A stretch of 64,000 nt of DNA, taken from assembly GCF_001905465.1 (NCBI RefSeq), contig NZ_LISX01000017.1, positions 11,863 to 75,862 of the forward strand, in the 5' to 3' direction. The notes beneath the pieces were generated by a model. It made no database searches. It was given only the letters and a program-made list of their open reading frames with translations, and was not told where the DNA came from. Positions 1-7,874 of this stretch are shown piece by piece; the first letter of the stretch is position 1, and the number at the start of each line of letters is the position of its first letter. Made by a program: the position numbers and the translations under genes. Source of the DNA: Kitasatospora sp. CB01950. GTDB lineage: Bacteria > Actinomycetota > Actinomycetes > Streptomycetales > Streptomycetaceae.

Positions 1-430
1 GTTGAAGCCACCCTGCGGACGGCCACCGGAGCGGTGGTCGTCGCGGCGGGCGAACGGACGGCCACCACGGTCATCGCGGTTGAAGCCACCCTGCGGACGG
101 TCACCGAAGGAACGGCCACCACGGTCATCGCGGTTGAAGCCACCCTGCGGACGGTCACCGAACGAACGGCCACCACGGTCATCGCGGTTGAAGCCACCCT
201 GCGGACGGTCACCGAACGAACGGCCACCACGGTCGTCACGGTTGAAGCCACCACGGCCGCCACGGTCGCCGCCGCGGTCGTCACGGTTGAAGCCGCCACG
301 CTCACGGTCGCCGAAGGAACGGCCACCACGGTCGCCGCGGTCACCACGGTCGTCACGGTTGAAGCCACCACGGCCGCCACGGTCGCCGCCGCGGTCACCA
401 CGGTCGCCGCGGTCGTCACGGTCCCGGTTG
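1..430 (-). repeat. RG-rich tandem repeat coding for helicase tail
   Basis: Direct reading shows near-identical 54-bp units (clearest from about 79 to 240) that become degenerate up to about 430. Read on the minus strand they encode an 18-residue unit of the type FNRDDRGGRSFGDRPQGG, the disordered RGG/RG-rich tail of the DEAD-box helicase. The repeat is cut by the window edge, so the copy number is unknown. Such tails typically bind RNA. The 54-bp period is a multiple of three, so copy gain or loss keeps the frame. Confidence 0.9.
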
Positions 431-2076
431 TAGGCGGGGCGCTCGGTGCGGGCCTCGCGGTAGGACGGGGCGCGCTCCTCGGTGACCGGCGCGGCCTCGC
501 CGGCCGGCTGCTCGGCGGTCTCGGCGCCGGCCTCGGCGGCCTCGTCCGTCTCGACCTCGTCCTCGATGCCGAGCTCGGCACGCTCGCGGGCGGCACGGGA
601 GGCCAGGCGGTCGGCCTCCTCGCGCAGCTCGGTGGCGCGGCGCTGGGCACGCTCCAGCTCACGGGTGAGCTCGGCGACCTCGCGCTCGGCGGCGCCGGCG
701 ATGCCGGACGCGCTCTCGGCCTGGACCTCGACGAGCGAGCGGGCACCGGTGATCTTGGCGACCTCGGCGTCGAAGGCGTGGTCGAGGATGTGGCGCGAGG
801 CGTCGACGCCCGCGTCCTCCATCAGGCGGAACACGCCGCGACGCTGGTGCGGCAGCACCAGGGTGACGACGGTGCCGGAGCGGCCGGCGCGCGCGGTGCG
901 GCCGGAGCGGTGCAGGTAGTCCTTGTGGTCACCGGCCGGGTCGACGTTCAGCACCAGGTCGATGCCGTCGACGTGGATGCCGCGGGCGGCGACGTCGGTG
1001 GCGACGACCACGTTGAGGTAGCCGTCCTTGAAGTCGCCGAGGACACGGGTACGGGCGCCCTGGGTCATGCCGCCGTGCAGCGCGTCGGCCTTCACACCGG
1101 CCTCCATCAGCTGCTGGGCGACCCGGTCCGCGCCCATCTGGGTGCGGACGAAGATGATGGTGCGGCCCTTACGAGCGGCGATCGCGTTGGTGATCGGCGC
1201 CTTGTCCTTGGGCTTCACGACCAGGATGTGGTGGGTCATGGTGGTGACCGCGCCGGCCGACGGGTCGACCTCGTGGGTGACCGGGTTCTTCAGGTAGCGC
1301 TTGACCAGGGTGTCGATCTCGTTCTCCAGGGTGGCGGAGAACAGCAGGCGCTGGCCGCCGGCCGGCACCAGGTCGAGGATCTCGGTGACCTCGGGCAGGA
1401 AGCCCATGTCGGCCATCTGGTCGGCCTCGTCGAGGACGGCGACCTCGACCTCGTCCATCTTCGCGGAGCCGCGGTTGATCAGGTCGCGCAGGCGGCCGGG
1501 GGTGGCGACCAGCACGTCGACGCCGCGCTCCAGCGCGTAGATCTGGTTGGACATCGAGGTACCGCCGCAGACCACCTTCAGGCGCAGGCCGAGCACCGAG
1601 CCGAACGGCTCCAGGGCGTCGGCGACCTGCATGGCCAGCTCACGGGTCGGGACCAGGATCAGGCCGCGCGGGTGCTTGGCCTTGGTGCGCTCGCCGCCCG
1701 CCAGGCGGGTCAGCAGCGGCAGGCCGAAGCTCAGGGTCTTGCCGGAGCCGGTGCGGCCGCGGCCGAGGACGTCCTTGCCGGCCAGCGCGTCCGGGATGGT
1801 CGCGGCCTGGATCGGGAACGGGGTGGTGACGCCGCGCTTGGCGAGCGCCCGGACGACCTCGTCGTGCAGACCCAGGTCACCGAAGGTGAGGGTCGGCTCG
1901 GCGTCCGCGGCGGCGTCCGCCTCGGAGTCGGCGTCGGTGTCGGTGTCGGTGTCGACCGCGGCGTCGGTGAGCTCGGCGAGCTCCGCGTCCAGCGTGTCGG
2001 TGTCGAGAGAATCGGTGTCGGCGGCGTCGGAGCCGTTCGCGGGCATGGCGAAGCGGGCGTCGTCAACGAGAGACAT
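1..2076 (-). CDS. DEAD-box ATP-dependent RNA helicase (3' end outside window)
   Basis: The frame is open from ATG 2076 to the window edge, 692 codons without a stop. An acidic, Asp/Thr-rich N-terminus (about 60 residues) precedes the helicase core. The core shows a Q motif (PFPIQ), Walker A-like GRTGSGKT, PTRELA, TPGR, DEAD at about residue 215, the SAT motif (FSATL), then VVATDVAARG and HRSGRTARAG. A charged coiled-coil-like stretch and the RG repeat tail follow. This is the architecture of actinobacterial CsdA/RhlE-like helicases that remodel structured RNA and assist ribosome assembly, often at low temperature. GGAAGG lies about 8 nt upstream of the start. The true length is unknown because the end lies outside the window. 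Confidence 0.95.
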   Translation of the reverse strand, partial: MSLVDDARFAMPANGSDAADTDSLDTDTLDAELAELTDAAVDTDTDTDADSEADAAADAEPTLTFGDLGLHDEVVRALAKRGVTTPFPIQAATIPDALAGKDVLGRGRTGSGKTLSFGLPLLTRLAGGERTKAKHPRGLILVPTRELAMQVADALEPFGSVLGLRLKVVCGGTSMSNQIYALERGVDVLVATPGRLRDLINRGSAKMDEVEVAVLDEADQMADMGFLPEVTEILDLVPAGGQRLLFSATLENEIDTLVKRYLKNPVTHEVDPSAGAVTTMTHHILVVKPKDKAPITNAIAARKGRTIIFVRTQMGADRVAQQLMEAGVKADALHGGMTQGARTRVLGDFKDGYLNVVVATDVAARGIHVDGIDLVLNVDPAGDHKDYLHRSGRTARAGRSGTVVTLVLPHQRRGVFRLMEDAGVDASRHILDHAFDAEVAKITGARSLVEVQAESASGIAGAAEREVAELTRELERAQRRATELREEADRLASRAARERAELGIEDEVETDEAAEAGAETAEQPAGEAAPVTEERAPSYREARTERPAYNRDRDDRGDRGDRGGDRGGRGGFNRDDRGDRGDRGGRSFGDRERGGFNRDDRGGDRGGRGGFNRDDRGGRSFGDRPQGGFNRDDRGGRSFGDRPQGGFNRDDRGGRSFGDRPQGGFNRDDRGGRPFARRDDHRSGGRPQGGFN

Positions 2077-2341
2077 GCAAAACCTTCCGGAAGTGGCACG
2101 CGCCAAAGTCCGGGGGTCTGTTGGAAATACCGCCTCTATGCGGTCAGCCACGGATCGCCGGAACGCGCCAAGGGCGCTCAAAGGTGTGAGGAGCGCCAGC
2201 CAAATAGGATCAAACGAACGATCTACCACCATAGGGGAACCTACGGATCAGAGGCAAATCCCCTGGTGGGAGCCGTCGAACCAAGGCTCGACCGGCGTTC
2301 CCCCACTCGTCGGCGACTCCTCGCGACCGCTCAGTGACTTC

Positions 2342-2866
2342 TCAGTGACCGGACGGCAACTCGCTGGGCTCCGCGGACGCCCCGCTCGGGGTCGGCGAGG
2401 GCTTCGACGAGTGCGAGGGTTCGGCCGCGCTGGGCTGCGGGGTCGGCGAGGACGCGCTGCCGCCGCCGGTCGGGGTGGGTGCGGGCGTACCCGGCGCGGG
2501 CGGCGTGCCGGCCGGCGTCGCGGGGGTGCCGGCGTTCGAACCGGGCACCGGCACGGGAGCGCCCTGCACGCCGACGGCCGGCGGCGTCGGCCCGGGCGCG
2601 TGCCCGCCCGGCGACGGGACCGCGCCGGGCGAGGCCCCGTCGGCGCTCAGCGCGCCGCCGTGCTCACCGCGTCCGCCGCCCTGGTGTCCGCCCGCCCCGA
2701 CCCCGGCCTTGAGGGTGGTCGCCGTGCCCGCACCGGTCGGCTTCACCCCGCCGGGCCCGGCCGGCGGGGTCGCCCCCACCGACATGCAGCCGCTCAGTCC
2801 GAACACGGCGATCGCCGCCATCGCCGCCCCTGCCGTCACCCGCCGCCGTGTCGAACCGACCGCCAT
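2342..2866 (-). CDS. Pro/Ala/Gly-rich putative lipoprotein
   Basis: 174 residues. The N-terminus has a positive region (MAVGSTRRR), a hydrophobic stretch and a lipobox LSGC with Cys27, so the mature protein is probably a lipid-anchored secreted protein. The rest is low-complexity Pro/Gly/Ala/Ser/Thr with no recognisable domain, which suggests an extended cell-wall-spanning stalk. The start at 2866 is chosen because GGGAGGTGG lies a few bases upstream; an ATG further upstream (2953) lacks this and would bury the signal peptide. The codon pattern is consistent with a real gene, but the low complexity makes this less certain than its neighbours. Function unknown. Confidence 0.65.
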   Translation of the reverse strand: MAVGSTRRRVTAGAAMAAIAVFGLSGCMSVGATPPAGPGGVKPTGAGTATTLKAGVGAGGHQGGGRGEHGGALSADGASPGAVPSPGGHAPGPTPPAVGVQGAPVPVPGSNAGTPATPAGTPPAPGTPAPTPTGGGSASSPTPQPSAAEPSHSSKPSPTPSGASAEPSELPSGH

Positions 2867-3042
2867 CACCGAGCCACCTCCCGCACGGCCCGCCCGGGCC
2901 GCCATCCGTTCTCGGGTGCCCAACGCGCGTCCGCCCCACCGGGACACGGGCAACCGCCGACCAGCAGCCGCACACGCCGCCCGGGGGGCGCACCGGCGCG
3001 GATGGCCTGGCGCCGCGTCAACGAACCTCGGACAATGGGCTG

Positions 3043-3390
3043 GTGGAGATGACCAGGGACGAGTTCGAGGCGCTGGTGTCCGACGCGCTTGACCAGATTC
3101 CGTCGCAGCTCGCGGCGATGATGGACAACGTGGCGGTCTTCGTCGAGGACGAACCCGACCCCGCCACCCCCGAGCTGCTCGGCCTGTACGAGGGCATCCC
3201 GCTCACCGAACGCGGCGAGTGGTACGCCGGCGTCCTCCCCGACCGGATCCTGATCTACATGGGCCCGACCCTCCGTCACTGCGACTCCCGCGAGCAAGCC
3301 GTCGAGGAGGTCCGCATCACCGTCATCCACGAGGTGGCCCACCACTTCGGCTTCGACGACGACGAACTCCACGAGCTCGGCTGGTCCTGA
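3043..3390 (+). CDS. Small metallopeptidase-family protein (zincin fold)
   Basis: About 115 residues. The zinc-binding motif HEVAHHFG sits at residues 96-103, followed by an acidic FDDDELHELG tail. This matches the short actinobacterial 'metallopeptidase family' (DUF1025-like minimal zincins), whose substrates are unknown. Two starts are close together: GTG 3043 (giving MEMTRDEFEAL) and ATG 3049. I prefer GTG because family members, as I recall them, carry two or three residues before the MTR/MSR motif. No signal peptide is present, so the protein is probably cytoplasmic. Confidence 0.85.
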   Translation: MEMTRDEFEALVSDALDQIPSQLAAMMDNVAVFVEDEPDPATPELLGLYEGIPLTERGEWYAGVLPDRILIYMGPTLRHCDSREQAVEEVRITVIHEVAHHFGFDDDELHELGWS

Positions 3391-3534
3391 ACCACCCCCC
3401 GGAACACCCTCGGGGCAGCCCCCCGCAAACCCCGCCGCGCCGACCTCCGGAAACCGTTTTGGCGTTCCAGCCCGGCATCCCATATGCTTCTCGACGTCCC
3501 CGAACGCCGGAGAATCCGGCCGGAAGGGCCGCAA

Positions 3535-3607
3535 GCCCTCATCGTCTAGTGGCCCAGGACGCCGCCCTTTCAAGGCGGTAGCACGGGTTCGAATCCCGTT
3601 GGGGGTA
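3535..3607 (+). tRNA. tRNA-Glu (UUC)
   Basis: 73 nt without encoded CCA. The acceptor arms GCCCTCA and TGGGGGT pair with wobbles, the anticodon loop CTTTCAA gives anticodon TTC, and the T arm ACGGG-TTCGAAT-CCCGT is intact. It is the first of three tRNAs in a cluster. Confidence 0.95.
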
Positions 3608-3649
3608 CGCAGTACCGTAGTAAGGTCCTGTGCGGAGCAATCCGCATGA

Positions 3650-3723
3650 GGTCCCGTGGAGCAGTTGGTTAGCTCGCCACCCTGTCAAGGTGGAGGTCGC
3701 GGGTTCAAGTCCCGTCGGGATCG
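3650..3723 (+). tRNA. tRNA-Asp (GUC), copy 1
   Basis: 74 nt. The acceptor arms GGTCCCG/CGGGATC pair, and the anticodon loop CTGTCAA gives anticodon GTC. The sequence is identical over its full length to the tRNA at 15471-15544. It sits between tRNA-Glu and tRNA-Phe, about 40 nt from the former and 27 nt from the latter, probably in one transcript. Confidence 0.96.
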
Positions 3724-3750
3724 CTCGTCTCGCAAGAGACGGTGCAGTAC

Positions 3751-3824
3751 GGCCAGGTAGCTCAGTTGGTACGAGCGTCCGCCTGAAAAGCGGAAGGTCG
3801 CCGGTTCGACCCCGGCCCTGGCCA
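3751..3824 (+). tRNA. tRNA-Phe (GAA)
   Basis: 74 nt. The acceptor arms GGCCAGG/CCTGGCC pair perfectly, the anticodon loop CTGAAAA gives GAA, and the T arm GCCGG/CCGGC is intact. It is the last tRNA before a strong terminator 9 nt downstream. Confidence 0.96.
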
Positions 3825-3832
3825 CAGTAGGT

Positions 3833-3867
3833 GAAAGCCCCCGAGCGCATCGCGCTCGGGGGCTTTC
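3833..3867 (+). terminator. Terminator of the tRNA cluster
   Basis: A perfect 16-bp stem (3833-3848 with 3852-3867) around a three-base loop lies directly after tRNA-Phe. It is GC-rich at the loop end and has GAAA/TTTC at the base. Confidence 0.85.
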
Positions 3868-3917
3868 GCGTGTGGTCGGACGGAGCAGGTCACCCGTCCA
3901 TGTTCGAAGGAGCGTCG

Positions 3918-4187
3918 TTGTCCACCACGACCCTGTCCGGTCCCGCCGAGACCGGCACGAAGCAGCCGCACGCTCCCTCGACGCACATGCGCGTGCTGAT
4001 CACCTGGCTCGCCGTCTACCCGTCGATCACCGCCGCCCAGCTGCTGCTCGCCCCGGCGCTGGGCGGTCTGGCGGTGCCGTTGCGGGTGCTGGTCATCACC
4101 GCCGTGGTGGTCCCCGCCGTGGTCTACCTGTTCGTTCCGGGGCTGCTGAAGGTCCGGGCGGCGCTGCTGCGGCGGCGCGCCCGCTGA
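3918..4187 (+). CDS. Small two-helix membrane protein
   Basis: 89 residues from TTG 3918, which has GAAGGAG 5 nt upstream; an in-frame ATG at 3900 has no such site. A polar Ser/Thr N-terminus is followed by two hydrophobic segments (about VLITWLAVYPSITAAQLLL and VLVITAVVVPAVVYLFV) and a short Arg-rich tail (ALLRRRAR), so the C-terminus should be cytoplasmic. It resembles small DUF2798-like membrane proteins in layout, but I cannot assign a family. It is convergent with the glycosyltransferase, whose stop is 17 nt away. Confidence 0.7.
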   Translation: MSTTTLSGPAETGTKQPHAPSTHMRVLITWLAVYPSITAAQLLLAPALGGLAVPLRVLVITAVVVPAVVYLFVPGLLKVRAALLRRRAR

Positions 4188-4204
4188 TCGGCGCCGCCCG
4201 CCGA

Positions 4205-5233
4205 TCAGCGCCGCAGCGCCTTGCGGGTGTTGCGGACGCTCAGGTGGGCGCGTTGGACGGTGGAGAGGGCGTGCAGCCGGCCGGCCACCGTGAGGCGGTA
4301 CTTGAGGCGCAGGAACGGCGGGAGCGCGGCCAGGTGCTCCGGGCCGATGGCGCTGAGCAGCCGGGTGACGTGCCGGTGGTAGGCGTGCCGGTAGTCGCGG
4401 TCGCCGTCGGGGACGGTCCAGAAGAACATCGGGACCTCCTCGACCAGGGTGTTGTGGTCGTAGGCCCGCAGGTGTTCGCGGTAGACGGGTTCTGGCCGGT
4501 CCAGCAGCCAGCCGCGGACGAGTTCGATGGACCGCACCCGGTCGGCCAGGCCGCGCGGGTCGGTGCGGCGCTGGGTGATGGAGCGGTCGCCGTCCTCGCG
4601 GATCCGCCAGTGGTAGACGGGTTCGGACAGTACGTCGACGCTCTTCGCCAGGAAGTGGTGCGGGACGCTGACGGGGGCGTCCTCGTACAGCATGCCTTCG
4701 GGGTACTCCAGGCCGGCCGCGGTGTAGAAGGAGCGGCGGTAGACCTTGTTCCAGGCGGTCCGGTCGGTGACCAGCGACGGCAACTCGCTGATGTGGGTGC
4801 GCAGTCGGGTCTCGGCGAACGGCCGGCGGTGGACGTGCGAGGGTTCGAGTCCGGTGGTCCGCAGCCGCAGCGCGTTGCCGGCGGCGAAGTCGGAGCCGGT
4901 CTCGTCGAGGGTGCTGACCATCAGCCGGTAGGCGTGCGCGGGCAGCGTGTCGTCGCTGTCGACGAAGGCCAGGTACTCGGTGCCGGGCGCGAGGTGCCGC
5001 ACGCCGGTGTTGCGGGCCGCGCCGAGGCCCTTGTTGGTCTGCCGGACCAGGCGGAAGCGCGGGTCGCGGACGGTGTACTGCTCGGCGATGTCGGCGCTGG
5101 TGTCGGTGGAGCCGTCGTCCACCAGAACGCATTCGAAGTCGGTGAAGCTCTGGGCGGCGATCGAGTCCAGGCATTCGGCGAGGTAGCGCTCGACGTTGTA
5201 CACCGGGACGACGACGGACAGTCGGGGGGCCAT
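4205..5233 (-). CDS. Family 2 glycosyltransferase
   Basis: 342 residues. The GT-A fold is evident: LSVVVPVYNVERYLAECLDS at the N-terminus, LVDDGSTD, KGLGAARNTG and the metal-binding AFVDSDD. The C-terminal half includes ED in MLYEDAPV, a likely catalytic-base region. No transmembrane segments are seen, so it acts at the cytoplasmic face. Such enzymes transfer sugars from nucleotide-sugar donors to cell-wall glycopolymers or exopolysaccharide; the acceptor is unknown. ATG 5233 is chosen because the protein begins right before the conserved beta-strand. A longer frame to 5488 is Arg/Pro-rich and improbable. The ribosome site (GAAAGG about 13 nt away) is weak. No other sugar genes lie nearby. 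Confidence 0.9.
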   Translation of the reverse strand: MAPRLSVVVPVYNVERYLAECLDSIAAQSFTDFECVLVDDGSTDTSADIAEQYTVRDPRFRLVRQTNKGLGAARNTGVRHLAPGTEYLAFVDSDDTLPAHAYRLMVSTLDETGSDFAAGNALRLRTTGLEPSHVHRRPFAETRLRTHISELPSLVTDRTAWNKVYRRSFYTAAGLEYPEGMLYEDAPVSVPHHFLAKSVDVLSEPVYHWRIREDGDRSITQRRTDPRGLADRVRSIELVRGWLLDRPEPVYREHLRAYDHNTLVEEVPMFFWTVPDGDRDYRHAYHRHVTRLLSAIGPEHLAALPPFLRLKYRLTVAGRLHALSTVQRAHLSVRNTRKALRR

Positions 5234-5626
5234 CGGCTGCGCGGCCTTTCGGGCAGGGCGCGCCCGAGTGGTGCTGGCGGACGGGCGCCGGGCGAGGACG
5301 CGGGGAGCGTATCGGCCCTGAACAGCCGTGTCGAGAACGGAAGGTGACGCAGCGGCAGCGGAACGGCGACGTCCGGTTGTCGGGCCTCGAACGGGAGCCC
5401 GGCCACGGTACGGACGAGCGCCGCTGCCCACCCCCGTGGGGCAACGGCGCCCGAACATCAGGGTGCCGATCCTGCCGATCCGGGCCACTCTCTGTCAACT
5501 ATCGTGGATTGCAGAGTGACGAACGAGCCCCCCGGAGCGGCCTGTCCCCACGATTTCGGCACGGCTCCCTCAACGATCGTGCAGCGCTGGGCAGTCGAGG
5601 GGATACGCCCGGGGGTACGGACCCTC
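5234..5626. other. Intergenic region between divergent genes
   Basis: About 390 nt with no convincing gene; the open frames here are Arg/Pro-rich shadows. Two copies of the motif TCAACNATCGTG (5495-5506 and 5570-5581) lie 75 nt apart upstream of the XRE gene, the second containing the palindrome ACGATCGT. They could be operators for the downstream regulator, but this is only suggestive. Confidence 0.5.
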
Positions 5627-5639
5627 TATGATCCGGCTC
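5627..5639 (+). promoter_or_regulatory. -10 box for a leaderless XRE transcript
   Basis: TATGAT at 5627-5632 ends 7 nt before ATG 5640, so transcription would start at or next to the start codon. No Shine-Dalgarno precedes the ATG. I do not see a good -35 hexamer. Confidence 0.55.
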
Positions 5640-6077
5640 ATGCCCACGGACTCCTCCCGCGCCGAAGCACCGGACTTCGCCAGCCGCTTCCGGCGTCTGA
5701 TAGCGGTGATCTACCCCAAGGAACTCGGCCGGCCCTGGCGGGACTCCGAGATCGCCGACGGCACCGGGCTGAGCGGCACGTACATCGGCAACCTGCGCAA
5801 GGGCACCCAGAAGCCGAGCCTGGAGAACGCCGTCCGGATCGCCAAGTTCTTCGGTGTCCCGCTGGACTACTTCTCCGACTCCGAGACCGCCGGCGCGGTC
5901 GAGCGCGACCTGCGCCGGATCGAGGCGCTGCGCGACGCCCGGGTCGAGCGGATCGCGATGCGGGCGGCCGGCCTGCCGCCGGAGATGCAGGACGCCGCAC
6001 TCACTATTGTGGAGCAGTTGCGGCGGGCGGTCGGCCTGCCCGCCGGCCAGTCCGACGAGGCCGGACCAATGGCGTGA
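5640..6077 (+). CDS. XRE-family helix-turn-helix regulator
   Basis: 145 residues. An N-terminal HTH (residues about 10-75) reads SEIADGTGLSGTYIGNLRKGTQKPSLENAVRIAKFFGVPLDYF, a classic Cro/C1-type domain. A C-terminal helical region of about 60 residues may dimerise. The gene starts a four-gene operon: its stop overlaps the GTG of the ImmA/IrrE-like gene. XRE plus ImmA/IrrE pairs are known to act as a repressor and its cleaving protease. ATG 5640 is preferred over 5628 because the earlier codon overlaps the -10 box. Confidence 0.9.
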   Translation: MPTDSSRAEAPDFASRFRRLIAVIYPKELGRPWRDSEIADGTGLSGTYIGNLRKGTQKPSLENAVRIAKFFGVPLDYFSDSETAGAVERDLRRIEALRDARVERIAMRAAGLPPEMQDAALTIVEQLRRAVGLPAGQSDEAGPMA

Positions 6078-6649
6078 CGGAGCGTCAGCAGGTGCCGCTG
6101 GGACACTGGCGGCTGCCGGAAGGGGTCGACGTGCGGGGTGTGGGGAGCGGGCTCGGGCGGACCCGCCGCCGGATGCGGGCGGTCACGCGCGATCTGCGCC
6201 TGCCGCCGCTGAGCGGCGTGGAGGAGCTGTGCCACGCGGTCTCCGCACACCTGGACCGGCCGATCCGGATCACCGCGCGCCGGATGCGGGTCGGTGAGCC
6301 GTCCGGTTTCGTGGAGCGGCTGTCGGCCGAGGACGTGATCCACGTCGAGCAGGAGACCTCCGGGCTGCACCGCGCGCACATCGTCTGCCACGAGCTGGCG
6401 CACCTGCTGTGCGGGCACCTGAGCGAGCCGCCGTCGCCGGACGAGGACCCGACGCTGGTCGAACTCTCCACCATCGACCCGGAGATGCTCCGCCTGGTGC
6501 TCGGCCGCTCGCACTACGACGACGCGGCCGAGGAGGAGGCCGAGGTGCTGGGCGCCGAGCTGATGCGCCTGCTGGTGCTCGCCCCGGGCGCGGGCACCAC
6601 CTCGCAGCTGGCTCCCGCGCTGGAGCACCGCAAGGGACAGCATGTCTGA
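6074..6649 (+). CDS. ImmA/IrrE-type metallopeptidase-like protein
   Basis: 191 residues from GTG 6074, overlapping the preceding stop (GTGA). The zinc motif HELAH is at residues 106-110 in the context HIVCHELAHLLCGH, as in ImmA/IrrE proteases, with a conserved acidic stretch after it (AAEEEAEVLGAEL) that can provide the third zinc ligand. The N-terminal 45 residues are Arg-rich. By family knowledge such proteins cleave or control an adjacent XRE repressor, here the gene just upstream. The stop overlaps the next start, so all four genes are probably co-translated. Protease activity on the XRE partner is inference. Confidence 0.85.
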   Translation: MTERQQVPLGHWRLPEGVDVRGVGSGLGRTRRRMRAVTRDLRLPPLSGVEELCHAVSAHLDRPIRITARRMRVGEPSGFVERLSAEDVIHVEQETSGLHRAHIVCHELAHLLCGHLSEPPSPDEDPTLVELSTIDPEMLRLVLGRSHYDDAAEEEAEVLGAELMRLLVLAPGAGTTSQLAPALEHRKGQHV

Positions 6650-7874
6650 ACTGCCGTACAACCTGGCTTACTTGGGCATCGGCGGAATTGCCTGGGTGGT
6701 GGCCGGGACGAAGCTCCGGGCCTGGCGGCGCGACCCGTCCTTCGGCCTGCTGGTGGTGGCCCTGGCGGTCGCCTCGCCGTCCACCTCGTTCCTGCTGGCC
6801 TCCCCGCTGCTGTACCGGGCGATCGGGCGCCTCACCGGCGTCGGCAACCTGGCCACCCTGCTGGTCTACCTGGGCATCGTCGGCTTCTCCGCCGGCGCGG
6901 TGGTCCTCGCCTCGGTGTGGGCGCCGCCGGAGGAACGGGCCGGCGACCAGGTGTGGGCGCCGCTGGACGGCCGGCTGCGGCAGCGGGTGCGTCGGCGCAC
7001 CGCGGTGTTCGCGGCGCTGGTGCCGGTGCTGGTGGCGCTGTTCCTGATCGGCGGCCCGTACCGGCCCGAGACACCGCTGACCTTCGACACCACGTTCGCG
7101 CCGCGCACCGCCACCGCCCTGTTCCTCGGGCTCTACCAGGGCCTGTACGCCTACGCGTTGATCGACATCGGCCGGGTCTGCCTCGGCCACGCCGCCCGGC
7201 TGCCCGCGGGCTGGCTGCGTCGCGGCATCCGGCTGCTGGCGGCCGGCGCGCTCACCGCCTGCGGCTACGTGGTGTGCAAGATCGCGGCGATCGCCCTGGC
7301 GTACGCCGGGGTCGGGGGCGTGGAGTGGCTGAGCACCGCGCTCGGCCCGGCGTTCGCGACGCTCGGCGCGGTCGGCATCACGATGGGCTTCGCGGGCCCG
7401 GCGGGCGCCGCCTGGAACCGCCGCCGCCACGACTTCCGCGCCCTGCGCCCGCTGTGGGACCTGGTCTACCGGGCGGACCGCCGACTCGCCCTGGAGGGCC
7501 CGCCGTCGCCCGCCTGGCGCGAGCGCGCCGCGCTGCGCGACCTGGAGTGGCGCACCACCCGGCGCGGACTGGAGATCCGCGACGGGCAGTTGACGCTCCG
7601 TCCGTGGATCGACCCGGCGAAGGTCCGCGACGCCGAGCGGCTCGCCGAGCGGGCCGAACTGGGCCCGGACGAGCGGGACGCGCTGGTGGTCGCCGCCGCG
7701 CTGCGCTCCGCGGTGGGCGCGCTGGCCGCCGGCGCGGTGCCGCGTCCGCGCGAGGAGCAGCCGGTGCTGCCCGGCCTGGACGCCGACCCGGCCGAGGAGC
7801 GGGCGCACCTGGTGCTGGTCGCCTCGTACCTGCAGTCCCCGCTGCTGGAGCGGGCGTTGGTCGAGCAGTCGTGA
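6642..7874 (+). CDS. MAB_1171c-type multispanning membrane protein
   Basis: 410 residues. The first 250 residues contain about seven hydrophobic helices (LAYLGIGGIAWVVAGTKL, LVVALAVASPSTSFLLASPLLY, LATLLVYLGIVGFSAGAVVLAS and others). A soluble, charged C-terminal domain of about 150 residues contains LRPLWDLVYRAD. This matches the 'MAB_1171c family putative transporter' annotation (DUF6545-like tail) seen in many actinobacteria next to XRE and ImmA-like genes. No transport substrate is established, and it could equally be a sensor. It overlaps the genes on both sides by 8 and 4 nt. Confidence 0.8.
   Translation: MSELPYNLAYLGIGGIAWVVAGTKLRAWRRDPSFGLLVVALAVASPSTSFLLASPLLYRAIGRLTGVGNLATLLVYLGIVGFSAGAVVLASVWAPPEERAGDQVWAPLDGRLRQRVRRRTAVFAALVPVLVALFLIGGPYRPETPLTFDTTFAPRTATALFLGLYQGLYAYALIDIGRVCLGHAARLPAGWLRRGIRLLAAGALTACGYVVCKIAAIALAYAGVGGVEWLSTALGPAFATLGAVGITMGFAGPAGAAWNRRRHDFRALRPLWDLVYRADRRLALEGPPSPAWRERAALRDLEWRTTRRGLEIRDGQLTLRPWIDPAKVRDAERLAERAELGPDERDALVVAAALRSAVGALAAGAVPRPREEQPVLPGLDADPAEERAHLVLVASYLQSPLLERALVEQS

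Noticed and set aside
1..430. Possible CRISPR array at the left end
   Set aside because: The units are contiguous 54-bp repeats without unique spacers and keep a reading frame; they encode the RG tail.
34..2337. 767-residue plus-strand frame opposite the DEAD-box helicase
   Set aside because: Low-complexity Val/Ala/Thr/Asp sequence; the minus strand has all helicase motifs in one frame.
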